Shown here: in pieces, positions 1 to 13,040 of the stretch | Position numbering within the stretch: position 1 is the first letter of the stretch | Layout: each line of letters begins with the position of its first letter | Assembly (NCBI GenBank): GCA_030063045.1 | Contig: JAQSEB010000221.1 | Span: 1 to 64,000, forward strand | Source of the DNA: Pratylenchus scribneri | Taxonomy: Eukaryota > Nematoda > Chromadorea > Rhabditida > Pratylenchidae | DNA length: 64,000 nt | Direction of reading: 5' to 3' | Program-made: the position numbers and the translations under genes | Notes under the pieces: generated by a model | Told to the model about the DNA's origin: nothing | The model's input: only the letters and a program-made list of their open reading frames with translations | Databases searched by the model: none

Positions 1-22
1 ATTCCCCCCGATATTGACCATT

Positions 23-54
<32 letters not shown>

Positions 55-426
55 AATGACCCGTCCCCCCGATAATGACTTTTCCCCCCAATAATAGGAA
101 AGTACCAAATATTTTTCAACTCTTCCAAACATTTTCTAAAAGTTTGAAACATAAGGAAATGTTTGGATTTGGACCGAAGCAAACATCATAAAAACATTTA
201 AACTCAACCAAAAATGTTTGGATGATGTTTTGTTGTACAAATTTCAGTTTAAAAGAATTCAGAAAAAATCTGAACAAATTTTTCTAAATCCTATTTCTAA
301 CATTTTTTTATGTTTGGCACAATGGTTTATAAAAGAATATAACTAGCTAACTAACCATTTAATTAACAAATGCCGATATATACATAGAACAGATATTAGA
401 TTGGTTCAAATTTCAAAAAATTTCAG
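1..426. other. Non-coding start of window with C-tracts; intron of the GH28 gene
   Basis: The first 100 bases are short AT-rich pieces separated by long C runs (about 25 C at 27-51). The rest is AT-rich and has no supported exon. It ends in a TTTCAG acceptor at 421-426, so it is an intron of the polygalacturonase gene that follows. Confidence 0.6.
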
Positions 427-3400
427 GAGCATAGAAATGGACCTAATCCTTTGACGGATCACCAGGGTTACGATGAAAGACGAGGCGTTTTTATGAATGT
501 TCGAATCACGGGCAGGGGAACATTAGACGGAAATGGCTGGCTGCGAAGTTCCACTGATTTGGAGGACGAAGTTGGGAACAATGTGCCCAAATTCGACCCA
601 GGAAGCAGCAGTACATGGAATACCCTCGGTGTTTTAGCCAAAAATCAAATGGAGGCGGCCCAGGCCGAAATGGGTGGCACCCTGAATAGCAGCCAGAATG
701 CCAATTTCTACAGCAATCGCCGCTCCAGTTTAGCCACATTTCGTGGTGTTCGCAACATTTATGTCGGTGAACTCTTTTTGACCAATCCCGCATTTCATGG
801 AGTGATGTTCCTTGAAAGTGAGAATATGGTGAGTTATTTGGGATAGACTAAAAATAAGAGATCTAGACTTAGAAAAAGAGCTAAGCTAATGAAAAGATCT
901 AACTATGACAAAGATCTAAAGGAAGAATAAGATTTCGACTAAGTGAGAATATTTAAAGTAAGACTTGGACTAAAATAAGAAAATTTAAACTAATAAGTAA
1001 GAATAATACCTAGTTTTTTTTGTCCCATTTTCAATTATGAATCATTTTGAGGATATATTTTCACCACCTTAAATTTTTGACTGATGTTGAGAATAAGATT
1101 TTTAAATAATTTGAAAATAATTCAAATTTTAAAATTTTAATTTATTAAATTGTTAAATTCATTATATTTTCACCTTTTTTTCAAAAATGGTGATGCGAGA
1201 AATTTTAAATCTTTTCTAAATATAAACTATTTATTAATATTCTCAGAATTGTGTCTATTTCCATTTTTTCGATTCGATTTGAAAATTTAGCTATTTTCTC
1301 AATATATTTTTAAAATTTTGTTCAAAATTTCGGTCAATAGATTTCATAAATTATAATTTATATTTTTCAAAATATTAAATGGCCTTAACAAAAATAATAA
1401 AAATTTAATGCTAAATAATTGTTCTAAATAATGCCAATAAAAGGTTTTCGCCAACACCATAACCCAAACATTTGACATCAACAATGCGGACGGAGTGGAA
1501 TTTTGGAACAGCCAAAACGCTGTGGTGTTCAACAATGTGGTGAATAGTGGTGATGATTGTATCAATTTTGCAGCCGGCCAGGGCACCGAATATGAAGGAA
1601 ACGATGTTCAGCCACAACAATTCGCCTGGATTTTCAACAACTATTTGCGTGAAGGCCATGGCGCAATCGTGACAGGAAGCCACACGGGTGCATGGATTCA
1701 GGATATTCTAGCAGAGGTAATGAGCAGTTTTTTGTACAAAAATTAATCTATTTTTATTTTAAAATGCTGAAGAAAAAGAATGTGTTTTTATTCTAATATA
1801 TTAAATTAACGAAGAATAAATAATAAATGCAAGGGAAAAACATTAGTTAATGCTTTATGGAAGAATATTTAATTTTTTTATCAATTTAGAAAATTTTATA
1901 GCATCCACAGAATATATATAAATAACGTAAACATTTTGCTAAAATGTTTTAGCTTTCAGCGCCAGTAAGTGTTTCAGCGTCATTTATACTTTTCTTCATA
2001 TTTAAACTTAAAAGCTGGTTTTTAGGTTTTCTGTGATGAAAAATCCAAATTTAGCATTAGTTTTTCAATTTTTTTTATCATAAATCAAATAAATACCTTT
2101 TTAAAATATTCAGTAGTCATTTTCCATTTATTTTTTTATTCATTACATGTGTATATAATTAAATTTAGAAGATAAATTGAATCAAAAATTAAAATAACAA
2201 AAAATTGGACCAATGCTTTTCCTAGCTTAGCCCTAATAAAAATTCCGGTACTTGTTAAGTTTGTATCCACTTTTTGGGGCACCTTGGAAAAAGTGAAGGG
2301 TCCCTCCTTGGTGTTAGGGTTTGGGTTTAGAATACATTTGAGATTATTTTTACATCATCCCAATCCAATCCCTAACATATCCCTGAATGACCCCAACCCT
2401 AAACCTGATGACCCATAGGGGGGACCAAGCACTTTTCAAAAAGGGGATACAAACTTAACAAATACCAAAATTCCAGTATTAAATCAAAAAAAAACGCGAT
2501 AATTGATTTTTTACATGAGTATAATAATATTGTAGCCAAAATTTTCTCCTATTTAAATTACATACACATGATATAAATATATAATTGTGTATTTTTTTTA
2601 TTCAATTTTCCTTCCGTTTGAAATTGAATTAAATGCATATTAATAATACAATTAAGTACACATGTACACAACATTATAAAAAGAATTTTTTTGATTAAAA
2701 AATGGATACAAAATTTGTATTCTTCACCATAGAAAACCTAAAAAACAAGTTCTCAGATTAAATTATATAGAAGGTACAAATGGTGTTGAAAATTTGATGC
2801 TGAAATTTGACCGCTCTTTGGTAAATATGAAATAATAAAAATGACTGATATAATTATTCAAAGCTAATACTAAAATTCAAAAAATCTTAGGACAATGTTG
2901 CTTTCCTAACGGATTGTGGTCTGCGAATTAAAAGTACACCGCCCACCGGAGGTGGAGTTCGTCGGGTGGTGTTCCGTGACACGGCCATGCGTGAAGTGGG
3001 CACTCGGAATGCGGTCTCTGCAGCAGGTGGTCGAAATTTTACCAACGCCGGTCAACTTGGCAGTCCGGTGGTGTTAACTTTGGCCTATTCGGCCGGCAGC
3101 AATGAATTTAAAAATGCTGCCAATTCGGCAGTATTTAAGGTAAATTAATATTATTAGGGCATGGATTTATATTGGTATAGAAAATATTGGCATATTAAAA
3201 TATAAAATATTGAAATAAACGGCAAAATATACTCAAAATATTGATGAATAAAAAAAATATTTTAACAAAAATATAAAAAAAATTAACGGTCCTCTCAATC
3301 GCAAATTATTCACATTTCCTTCCATGTTTTTATTCAGAAAATTTTGAATATTACATTGCAAAAATACTTTTTTATGTATAGACATTAAAAATTTTACAAA

Positions 3401-5547
3401 ATTTTCAAAATCAAATTTTTAATTTTTCAATAATTTTCCAAAATTTTTAAAATAAATTCCAAAATTCAAAAATTTTTTATTTTTTGATAAAATTTAGTAC
3501 TCTTCAAAATATTAATGAAAATTTCCAAAAATGGTGAAATATTGACATATATGTAAATTGGCAACCAAAGAAATGGCAAAATATTGACGAATAAAGTCCA
3601 TGTAAAAAAATATGAAAACACTATTCATTTAATTAAAAATATTATAAAATTCCACCTTTATTTAAAGGACATTATTTTACAACGAATTAGTGTGGACAAT
3701 GGCAATGCCAGCTCCAAAACGGCAGGCAATCCATCAATTTCTATTGATGGCTATGATGGGACTAATGGGGACTTCGGCTACCCAGAAATATTCCACACTA
3801 ATTTAGTCAGTCTTTTTTAGATTAATTCATTTTAAATTGAACTCAAATTGAGAAATTTTTCGACGAATGTGGATTGAAATTCATGGTTGGCCGACACTTG
3901 CGGACGAAATGGTCTGGTGCCGAAGGTGGTAAAGCTGTAGTGGCAATGTTTATAGCACATTATTAGGCATAAAATTAGCTACAAAATGACATCAAAAGGT
4001 TTGGCAAATTATGAGTATTCACCGAGTTATGACCAAAAAACCATCAAAATCGCAATTTTAATTAAATCAACGGTTTTTTGGCCATAACTCGATGAATATT
4101 CAACATTGACCAAACCTTTTTATGTCATTTTGTAGCTAATTTTATGCCTAATAATATGATATAAACAATGTCACTCCATCTTTACCATCTTCTGCTACAG
4201 ACCGCTTCGTCCGCAAGTGTTGGGTCCGCACTCCGCAAGTGTCGCAGTACGGAAATTGATATTTAACTTTTCGGCAATATTTAAAAGAAAAATACTAATA
4301 ATGTTTAAGTCGAAATAAAGATCAAATTTTTTTACATTTTTTTAATTCAATTAAAATTTAGGAAAATATTTTTTTGTAGACAAATTTCCTTTTTTACTGG
4401 CAAAAATGCCTTTTTTATCGGCAAACAATTTTTGACCTCTAATAAATCAGAAACCAAACTTAGACCATATAAACCAAAAACCATAAACCAATTTATAGAT
4501 CTCATCCAGACGCATGTATTGATATAACATATATATTTCTAGTTTAAATCGAAACTGAGCGAAATAAACCATTTAAACCATATTTATAGTTTTTGGTTTA
4601 AATCACTTTAATTTTGAGCTGACAAATTATATACCATTCGATACATCTCGATGAGATCTATAAATTGGTATAAGGTTTGTGTCTAAAATTGGTTTCTGAT
4701 TTATTATAAGTTAAAACTCTTTTGTCGGTAAAAAAGCATTTTCTGATGGCAATAAAAGCAATTTTGGTGGCAAAAAATATTTATCAATGAATAAAATTTA
4801 ATTAATTAATATTTTTTAGGGTGAAATAATGATCAAAATATTATTAATATATTTTATTTTAAATTCATTTAAAATTTTATTAAAAAAAAGCCATATATAA
4901 TCATTGATTCTTTACATTTCCTGCGTCCAATTAACAATTATGGATCCGAACTATAATTATAATAAGTCATTCAACATTTCTGAGTCCAATAAAATTTTTA
5001 AAAGCCCAACAATTTTTATGGAGCCTATAATATTTTCATGAGTCCTTTTAAAAAGTGCAAATTTAATTTTTCCCTAATTCTAAATCTTACTTTTGTCCTA
5101 AATCCATCCTTGCCTATCTTAAATCTAATCCAAAGCTAGAATAGAGTAGGCTAGATGCTTGATGTGGTTTTGGTAGGGCCTAGATGTGTTTAGGGTAGGA
5201 TAAATTTTAGATGAATAAAATTGATGGGATGGAAAAAAATATTTCTAAATGCATAAAATATTATGGGACGCATAATTCTTCATGAGATTCATAATTATTT
5301 ATTGGATGTATAATTTTTGATTGGATGCAGGAACTGTAAAAGAACCTATAATTATTTTCACCGGTTTCAGACTTTCAATGAGGTCAAAATTACGAACACG
5401 AAACCAGCGAACATCAGCCGCCTGAAGGACAGTTCATTTACAAAAGTGAATATCACAAATTGGGGCACAGCCAATTCGCCTTGGGTGATTGCCAACTCAG
5501 CAAATTTGCAATTCAACGATGTAAACCCGATGCAGGCTGGTTTTTGA
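427..5547 (+). CDS. Polygalacturonase, glycoside hydrolase family 28 (3' portion, five exons)
   Basis: Spliced exons 427-828, 1444-1716, 2891-3139, 3668-3805 and 5371-5547 give 412 residues ending in a stop. The N-terminal exon(s) with the expected signal peptide lie before the window. GH28 enzymes hydrolyse the alpha-1,4-galacturonan backbone of pectin; in plant-parasitic nematodes they are secreted to soften host cell walls. The right-handed beta-helix signature residues are present in order: an N-x-x-D segment (INNADGVEFWN), GDDCINF, EGHGAIVTGSH and LRIKS. All four introns fall in phase 0 with GT donors (GTGAGT, GTAATG, GTAAAT, GTCAGT); the acceptors of introns 1 and 3 (AAAAG, AAAG) are atypical and were chosen by reading frame. 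No premature stop is seen, so the visible part looks functional. Nematode GH28 genes are generally regarded as bacterial acquisitions; that origin is established knowledge, not shown here. Confidence 0.88.
2247..2466. mobile_element. MITE with GGTACTTGTT termini and 8-bp target duplication
   Basis: Lies in intron 2 of the visible GH28 gene. The ends are inverted repeats (GGTACTTGTTAAGTTTGTAT and its near-complement at 2447-2466), and both flanks read AAAATTCC (2239-2246, 2467-2474), an 8-bp target duplication. No coding capacity. Interior shares GGTCC/GGGACCAAGCAC blocks with the element at 61317-61988. Confidence 0.85.
3891..4223. mobile_element. Foldback element (MITE) in GH28 intron 4
   Basis: Nearly the whole segment is a hairpin: the left arm from ACACTTGCGGACGAAATGG is repeated inverted at the right end with few mismatches, around a short spacer near 4055. 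No ORF. Flanked by GH28 intron sequence. Confidence 0.75.
4385..4780. repeat. Foldback repeat in GH28 intron 4
   Basis: Inverted arms: AATAAATCAGAAACCAAACT near 4441 pairs with its complement near 4690, and an outer layer of GGCAAAAATGCC/TTTTTTATCGGC pairs with sequence near 4715-4770. Inner arms carry a GATCTCATC/GATGAGATC motif also seen in repeats at 48.9 and 62.0 kb. Confidence 0.6.
4915..5335. repeat. Foldback-type repeat, related to a copy at 54.15-54.5 kb
   Basis: The left end (TTTCCTGCGTCCAATTAACA) is the inverted complement of the right end (GATTGGATGCAGGAACTGTA). The interior alternates GAGTCCAATAAAATTTTTAA-type blocks that recur near 54160. No coding sequence. It ends only about 35 bp before the last GH28 exon. 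Confidence 0.6.
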
Positions 5548-5962
5548 AAGGCCATAGCGGTCATCCATCCTCAGGCGCTGAATAGAATTATATAAAAATA
5601 AATGTGATATAATTACAAAATAATTCTACAAAATATTTTTAAAAATATTTTTGAAAGTTGTCTTAATAGTTGATAAATTTTTTCCGACTAATATTATTTT
5701 ATGTATTTTATCTATTTACCAAATGGGAGGATTTTTTAAATTGTTTTTTTTTTTAAATAAAATGGAAATATGGCTTAAACGGTTTCAGTCGATACATTCG
5801 ACCCAGACACCTAATTGTCCGCGTCAATACATTCGACGCAATGGATACAAATTTACATATGCATATGCACGGATACAAAATTTACTTGGTATATTCACAT
5901 CGAAATATGTACAGGTGCTTAATATCAAATACTATTATAAATATTTTTCAGTGACTTACAAA

Positions 5963-6205
5963 ATGGATGGTATTTAATTTGGCAAATAAATTATTGAAAA
6001 TGGCAAATAGAGTATTTAATTTGGCAAATAGGATTTTATGTCGTAAAAGTATTGAAAATGGCAAATAAATTATTGAAAATGGCAAAAAGAGTATTTAATT
6101 TGGCAAATAGAAATAAAATTATTATCGCTCACTATAATCGGTTCAAACCGGTTTCAATACTTACCCAAACTGGTTTAAAATATTTTTTATGATAAAAACC
6201 ACTTA
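5963..6205 (+). repeat. Left terminal inverted repeat of the MULE
   Basis: Matches the reverse complement of 7560-7790 almost base for base through the tandem TTTGGCAAATA blocks and the AACCGGTTTCAATACTTACC segment. Confidence 0.85.
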
Positions 6206-6440
6206 TTTTCTACCTGAATAATAATTATAATAAAGAAAACGTCTATAAAAACAATTGGAAAATTCAAATATTTATCGACTTCATGCAATATAAAATAATA
6301 ATAAGCTCCTGATCAAAATGTTATACCAGTGAAATAAAAAAAAAGGACTGAATTAATAATGGATAATTGAGCAATATAATAATGAATAGAAAGTCAAAAA
6401 TTGAGCATTATAATGTCGAATAAAATAGATTGAAAAATTG

Positions 6441-7480
6441 TTAATTATGCATCAATGCCGTTCCTCCATGCACCTTCTTTGGACGGCCACGTTTGCGTTT
6501 CTTCTCGATCAATTCAGCCGTCACTTCGGGTGGATATTCTGCCAATCCATCGGAGCACATCCACATCACTGCATGCTCACAGGCCTTTTTTCGGGCTCCT
6601 TCATAGCAATTGCACTTGTAGCAATCTTAGTTTGTAAAATGGCCAATTTTTAAAATAAATTTTTAACCAGATTACCTTGCCAAAATTCACATGGTTCAAC
6701 AATGTGGAATTTTGTCCTGAGTGCCATATATGTTGGCCAATTGGCAAAATGCAACCCTTCCACATTCCTGATTGAATTATAAGCCTCGAGCAGTTTTTCT
6801 TCACTGTTGAGTTCGGCTTTGCCTGCAGCAGAAGCAAAAATGAAAATGTCATCTTCAGTCTCGCAATAGAGGCGTTCTTCCTTCTCCAATTGACCCTCAA
6901 TAGTTGAATGGACGACAAATGGCGCATTTCGGTCGATTGGAATTTGTCCATATTTTTCAGCATAAGCCTTTAATTCTTGAACACTAATTGCTTGGTTGTA
7001 GCCGCTTTTCAATTTTTCATAACCCATAAAATTCTCAATTTTAACCAATTTTGGTGCACTTCCACTCTGCTTCTTAAAATTTTAACATTTACACTGTATA
7101 ATGAAAATTCAAACCAGAAAAAGATCTTGAATTTGTCCTGCAGTTGATTTTGCAGCCATTTTTTCTCGAATGAATTCTTTTTCTTGTGAAGATAATTTTG
7201 TTGTTAAAATTTCGTGTTCATGTTCGCCGGATTGCTCAACAACAAATTCACCATTAATTTTCTTCACTTTGATCGATGCTGCACAAAAATTTCCAGCACG
7301 CCTTGAATAACGGCATTGAAAATATTGTGATTCAAATTTGATTCCATCATTTTGCATTCGAAGTGCCCAAAAATCAGAATTTAAAGTGATCCAATTTTGG
7401 TAATCCTCTTCACGTTGAAATCGTACAATTTCTTCGTACAATTTCCTTTTTCTTGATGGTTGAATTTGGTTTTCACTCAT
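6441..7480 (-). CDS. MULE-derived protein: FLYWCH/WRKY-like N terminus, SWIM zinc finger and AT-hook-like C terminus
   Basis: Three exons (7480-7115, 7072-6676, 6625-6441) with introns of 42 and 50 bp join in frame to 315 residues. Residues about 35-95 carry the Cys...Cys...HEHE pattern of a FLYWCH/WRKY-GCM1-type DNA-binding domain. The C terminus has CNC-x8-CEH, a SWIM zinc finger, then KRGRPKK, an AT-hook-like motif; this order is the usual C-terminal end of nematode MULE transposases. The central DDE catalytic domain expected between them is absent, and the protein is far shorter than an autonomous transposase. All three exons are open. It could be a dead deletion product, or a retained DNA-binding protein that acts on TIRs. 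Confidence 0.72.
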
Positions 7481-7559
7481 ATTTCTAAAAAGTTTATCAA
7501 TTAATTATCTGCATGAGAATAGAGAAAGCAAAATTAAAATAAAAAAGAATTTTATTATT

Positions 7560-7790
7560 TTAACCATAAAAAATATTTTAAACCAGTTTGGGTAAGTATT
7601 GAAACCGGTTTGAACCGATTATAGTGAGCGATAATAATTTTATTTCTATTTGCCAAATTAAATACTCTTTTTGCCATTTTCAATAATTTATTTGCCATTT
7701 TCAATACTTTTACGACATAAAATCCTATTTGCCAAATTAAATACTCTATTTGCCATTTTCAATAATTTATTTGCCAAATTAAATATTTCC
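7560..7790 (-). repeat. Right terminal inverted repeat of the MULE
   Basis: Inverted copy of 5963-6205. The outer end diverges into a run of C (7789-7793) not present on the left. Confidence 0.85.
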
Positions 7791-8329
7791 CCCAAAATCT
7801 TTCAAATAATATTATTGATCAATGTTCCAATTTTTCAATTGAATTTTAACCCAAACAAATTTCCATCATTTCACGTCAATTATCCGAAATTAACAATTTG
7901 ATCAAAATATTATTAATTTTTTACTGGTTCCTTTTCCATCAACTGATAATGATACAACAAATGATCCAGGTGGACAAGAAATGTAATAATTTGAATTCTT
8001 TTGAATGAAAGTGATGAAGTCGACTCTTTTTTTTGCTATTTTGATAAAAATTTTTTAATTTATTCAGAAAATTGCCGATGTATGGTCGACCAAATTGCCA
8101 TTGCCATCCAGCCAACATTTTATTCACTTTGAATTTTATTTAAATGAATTTGTGTCATTTTTACTTAAATTATCATTATTAATTTGGTGATTATTTTGTT
8201 GGAAATATATATTAATAAATTTTATCTCCAAAATATTTCAAATTATATCCACGTTTTTAATCTATATTTTTATCTATAGAAAGCTTTCTCAGTTTAATGT
8301 CCAAATAGAAAGCTTTCTCAGTTTTATGT

Positions 8330-11300
8330 TTAATCTATATTCTTATCTATATAATGCAATTGTCTAATCTATATTCTTATCTATATAATGCAATTGTCTA
8401 ATCTATATTCTTATCTATATAATGCAAATGCAATGTAATTGTCTAATCTATATTCTTATCTATATAATGCAAATGCAATGTAATTGTCTAATCTATATTC
8501 TTATCTATATAATGCAATTGTCTAATCTATATTCTTATCTATATAATGCAATTGTCTAATCTATATTCTTATCTATATAATGCAATTGTCTAATCTATAT
8601 TCTTATCTATATAATGCAAATGCAATGTAATTGTCTAATCTATATTCTTATCTATATAATGCAATTGTCTAATCTATATTCTTATCTATATAATGCAAAT
8701 GCAATGTAATTGTCTAATCTATATTCTTATCTATATAATGCAAATGCAATGTAATTGTCTAATCTATATTCTTATCTATATAATGCAATTGTCTAATCTA
8801 TATTCTTTTCTATATAATGCAATTGTCTAATCTATATTCTTATCTATATAATGCAATTGTCTAATCTATATTCTTATCTATATAATGCAATTGCAATGTA
8901 ATTGTCTAATCTATATTCTTTTCTATATAATGCAATTGCAATGTAATTGTCTAATCTATATTCTTTTCTATATAATGCAATTGTCTAATCTATATTCTTA
9001 TCTATATAATGCAATTGTCTAATCTATATTCTTTTCTATATAATGCAATTATCTAATCTATATTCTTTTCTATATAATGCAAATGCAATGTAATTGTCTA
9101 ATCTATATTCTTATCTATATAATGCAAATGCAATGTAATTGTCTAATCTATATTCTTTTCTATATAATGCAATTGTCTAATCTATATTCTTTTCTATATA
9201 ATGCAATTGCAATGTAATTGTCTAATCTATATTCTTTTCTATATAATGCAATTGCAATGTAATTGTCTAATCTATATTCTTATCTATATAATGCAAATGC
9301 AATGTAATTGTCTAATCTATATTCTTATCTAATGTAATTGTCTAATCTATATTCTTTTCTATATAATGCAATTGTCTAATCTATATTCTTTTCTATATAA
9401 TGCAATTGCAATGTAATTGTCTAATCTATATTCTTATCTATATAATGCAAATGCAATGTAATTGTCTAATCTATATTCTTATCTATATAATGTAATTGTC
9501 TAATCTATATTCTTTTCTATATAATGCAATTGTCTAATCTATATTCTTTTCTATATAATGCAATTGTCTAATCTATATTCTTTTCTATATAATGCAATTG
9601 CAATGTAATTGTCTAATCTATATTCTTTTCTATATAATGCAAATGCAATGTAATTGTCTAATCTATATTCTTATCTATATAATGCAAATGCAATGTAATT
9701 GTCTAATCTATATTCTTTTCTATATAATGCAATTGTCTAATCTATATTCTTTTCTATATAATGCAATTGCAATGTAATTGTCTAATCTATATTCTTTTCT
9801 ATATAATGCAATTGCAATGTAATTGTCTAATCTATATTCTTATCTATATAATGCAAATGCAATGTAATTGTCTAATCTATATTCTTATCTATATAATGTA
9901 ATTGTCTAATCTATATTCTTTTCTATATAATGCAATTGTCTAATCTATATTCTTTTCTATATAATGCAATTGCAATGTAATTGTCTAATCTATATTCTTA
10001 TCTATATAATGTAATTGTCTAATCTTCTTTTCTATATAATGCAATTGTCTAATCTATATTCTTATCTATATAATGCAAATGCAATGTAATTGTCTAATCT
10101 ATATTCTTTTCTATATAATGCAATTGTCTATTCTATATTCTTATCTATATAATGTAATTGTCTAATCTATATTCTTTTCTATATAATGTAATTGTCTAAT
10201 CTATATTCTTTTCTATATAATGCAATTGCAATGTAATTGTCTAATCTATATTCTTATCTATATAATGTAATTGTCTAATCTATATTCTTTTCTATATAAT
10301 GCAATTGTCTAATCTATATTCTTATCTATATAATGCAAATGCAATGTAATTGTCTAATCTATATTCTTATCTATATAATGTAATTGTCTAATCTATATTC
10401 TTTTCTATATAATGCAATTGTCTAATCTATATTCTTATCTATATAATGCAATTGTCTAATCTATATTCTTTTCTATATAATGCAATTGTCTAATCTATAT
10501 TCTTTTCTATATAATGCAATTGCAATGTAATTGTCTAATCTATATTCTTATCTATATAATGTAATTGTCTAATCTATATTCTTTTCTATATAATGCAATT
10601 GTCTAATCTATATTCTTATCTATATAATGCAAATGCAATGTAATTGTCTAATCTATATTCTTATCTATATAATGTAATTGTCTAATCTATATTCTTTTCT
10701 ATATAATGCAATTGTCTAATCTATATTCTTATCTATATAATGTAATTGTCTAATCTATATTCTTTTCTATATAATGCAATTGTCTAATCTATATTCTTAT
10801 CTATATAATGCAATTGTCTAATCTATATTCTTTTCTATATAATGCAATTGTCTAATCTATATTCTTATCTATATAATGCAATTGTCTAATCTATATTCTT
10901 ATCTATATAATGCAATTGTCTAATCTATATTCTTATCTATATAATGCAATTGTCTAATCTATATTCTTATCTATATAATGCAATTGTCTAATCTATATTC
11001 TTATCTATATAATGCAATTGTCTAATCTATATTCTTATCTATATAATGCAATTGTCTAATCTATATTCTTATCTATATAATGTAATTGTCTAATCTATAT
11101 TCTTTTCTATATAATGCAATTGTCTAATCTATATTCTTTTCTATATAATGCAATTGCAATGTAATTGTCTAATCTATATTCTTATCTATATAATGTAATT
11201 GTCTAATCTTCTTTTCTATATAATGCAATTGTCTAATCTATATTCTTATCTATATAATGCAAATGCAATGTAATTGTCTAATCTATATTCTTTTCTATAT

Positions 11301-11783
11301 AATGCAATTGTCTAATCTATATTCTTATCTATATAATGTAATTGTCTAATCTATATTCTTTTCTATATAATGCAATTGTCTAATCTATATTCTTTTCTAT
11401 ATAATGCAATTGCAATGTAATTGTCTAATCTATATTCTTATCTATATAATGTAATTGTCTAATCTATATTCTTTTCTATATAATGCAATTATCTAATCTA
11501 TATTCTTATCTATATAATGCAAATGCAATGTAATTGTCTAATCTATATTCTTATCTATATAATGCAATTGTCTAATCTATATTCTTATCTATATAATGCA
11601 AATGCAATGTAATTGTCTAATCTATATTCTTATCTATATAATGTAATTGTCTAATCTATATTCTTATCTATATAATGCAATTGTCTAATCTATATTCTTT
11701 TCTATATAATGCAATTGTCTAATCTATATTCTTATCAATTGTCTAATCTATATTCTTATCTATATAATGCAATTGTCTAATCT
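8330..11783. repeat. Satellite array, 34-bp and 45-bp units (about 3.5 kb)
   Basis: Tandem copies of a 34-bp unit starting TAATCTATATTCTTATCTAT and ending ATAATGCAATTGTC, mixed with a 45-bp form that has an 11-bp insertion (AATGCAATGTA type). A common variant is A to T in TTCTTATC/TTCTTTTC. Short and long units are interspersed in higher-order patterns. No gene inside. Confidence 0.97.
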
Positions 11784-11828
11784 AAACCGGTTATTGATTT
11801 ATTATAAGCCAAATCGCCCACATTTGCA

Positions 11829-12308
11829 CTATTGATGAATCGACCACATTTTCATGGCCCTTTGCCTATTGAGGAATTGATCCTGTACGTGACTGGGCGC
11901 AGGGTTTTATAACTTGAAAAGCACTATAAATTTAATGTAAGATTAAAGAGGTTGAAAAGATCTATCGAAAGATGTTGAAATCATATGAATTGGTTTAGAA
12001 TTCATAGAGTTATGGCCAAAAATGTCGAAAAATGATGAAAAATGCTTTAACACTTACTCTCAATGTTATAAATACAGAAATATTCTTTTCAATAGCCAAG
12101 ACTTGCTTCTTCAATAGGACATTAGTTTCGCTGGAAAAGGGTTCAGTACTAGAGTTAATTACCCGTTGGCGAGTAGGGTAGTCGGGTAGGGTACCCGCAA
12201 GGATTTTGGACAATTACCCGATTCCATACCCCCGAACCCCGGCATTCCTTCGGAACTCACCAATTGGATTTTCTCCTCTTTGGTCATTTCTTCAAATTGA
12301 TTGTCCAT
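11829..12308 (-). CDS. Possible tiny two-exon ORF (33 aa), low support
   Basis: ATG at 12308 opens a 48-base reading frame (MDNQFEEMTKEEKIQL) ending at a good GTGAGT donor. A phase-compatible exon (11882-11829) after a GTACAG acceptor gives 17 more residues and a stop. It may be the residue of a gene cut by the satellite, or chance. The intron holds GGGTA-rich sequence (12130-12240) with no recognisable identity. Confidence 0.25.
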
Positions 12309-13040
12309 TTTGCGTTTTTTTATAAAGTTGTTCAATTCAAATAGATGAAACTTTAAAAATTAATTAAATTATATTTTAAATTCAAAAATTGAATAGAAAA
12401 TAAAATTGGATGGCTTCCAATTCAATTTGATTTTTAAAAATTATTGCAACAAATTTATACTCCCGTTAAAGTGTGAATTATGTAAGTGCGATCAGAGGAA
12501 GAAAATGAGCCCGCAAAAATATTGTAACAAATTAAATTGATCCGAAAATTAATAGAGAGTTTAAGACATTGGATAAATCAAGAAAAAGATTTATAATAAA
12601 ACAAATATATTTAGATCGATCAAATTTCAAAATAATCAATAAATCGATAAAATGGTAAAATTATTGAATGAATTGATTGATTGATAATTTATTGATGAAT
12701 TATTTAGATAAGCATAAAGAAATGATAAATTGGTTGTAAAATTGTATAAAGAATGAACTGGTTGCAAAATTGGTTGATGGGTGTGAGTGGTAAATTCATT
12801 TGAATAAAAAATTATGGTTGAATGAATGAAAATAAAAATGAATAAATCCGATTTAAAAGACAAATTCTCACTGCATTGATCAAATCAATGCATTAACAAA
12901 TTTGATTAATTTAAAATGAATAAATTGAAATTGATTAATAAATTATTTAATAAAATGGTTGCTTATTTTCCCTGAATTTCCCACCAAATTTTCCATTCCT
13001 CAATCCTCTTCAATTCTCTGTTGTTTCCCGTCTGGCCAAA

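Larger units (their letters stand above)
5963..7790. mobile_element. Mutator-like (MULE) element, deletion derivative with long TIRs
   Basis: Inverted repeats of about 230 bp bound the element (5963-6205 and 7560-7790). They carry alternating ATTTAATTTGGCAAATA and TTGAAAATGGCAAATA blocks, then a segment containing ATAATCGGTTCAAACCGGTT. Long TIRs are typical of MULEs. The interior holds one spliced minus-strand gene that looks like the two ends of a MULE transposase without the catalytic core. Exact termini and target duplication could not be fixed because the outermost bases differ between the two ends. A TIR fragment recurs at 47291-47403. Confidence 0.8.

Noticed and set aside
9592..9777. 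Open frame inside the satellite array
   Set aside because: Its peptide is a pure reflection of the 34/45-bp units; no coding signal.
8330..11783. Possible CRISPR array (regular repeats)
   Set aside because: Units are directly tandem with no unique spacers, in a eukaryotic genome.
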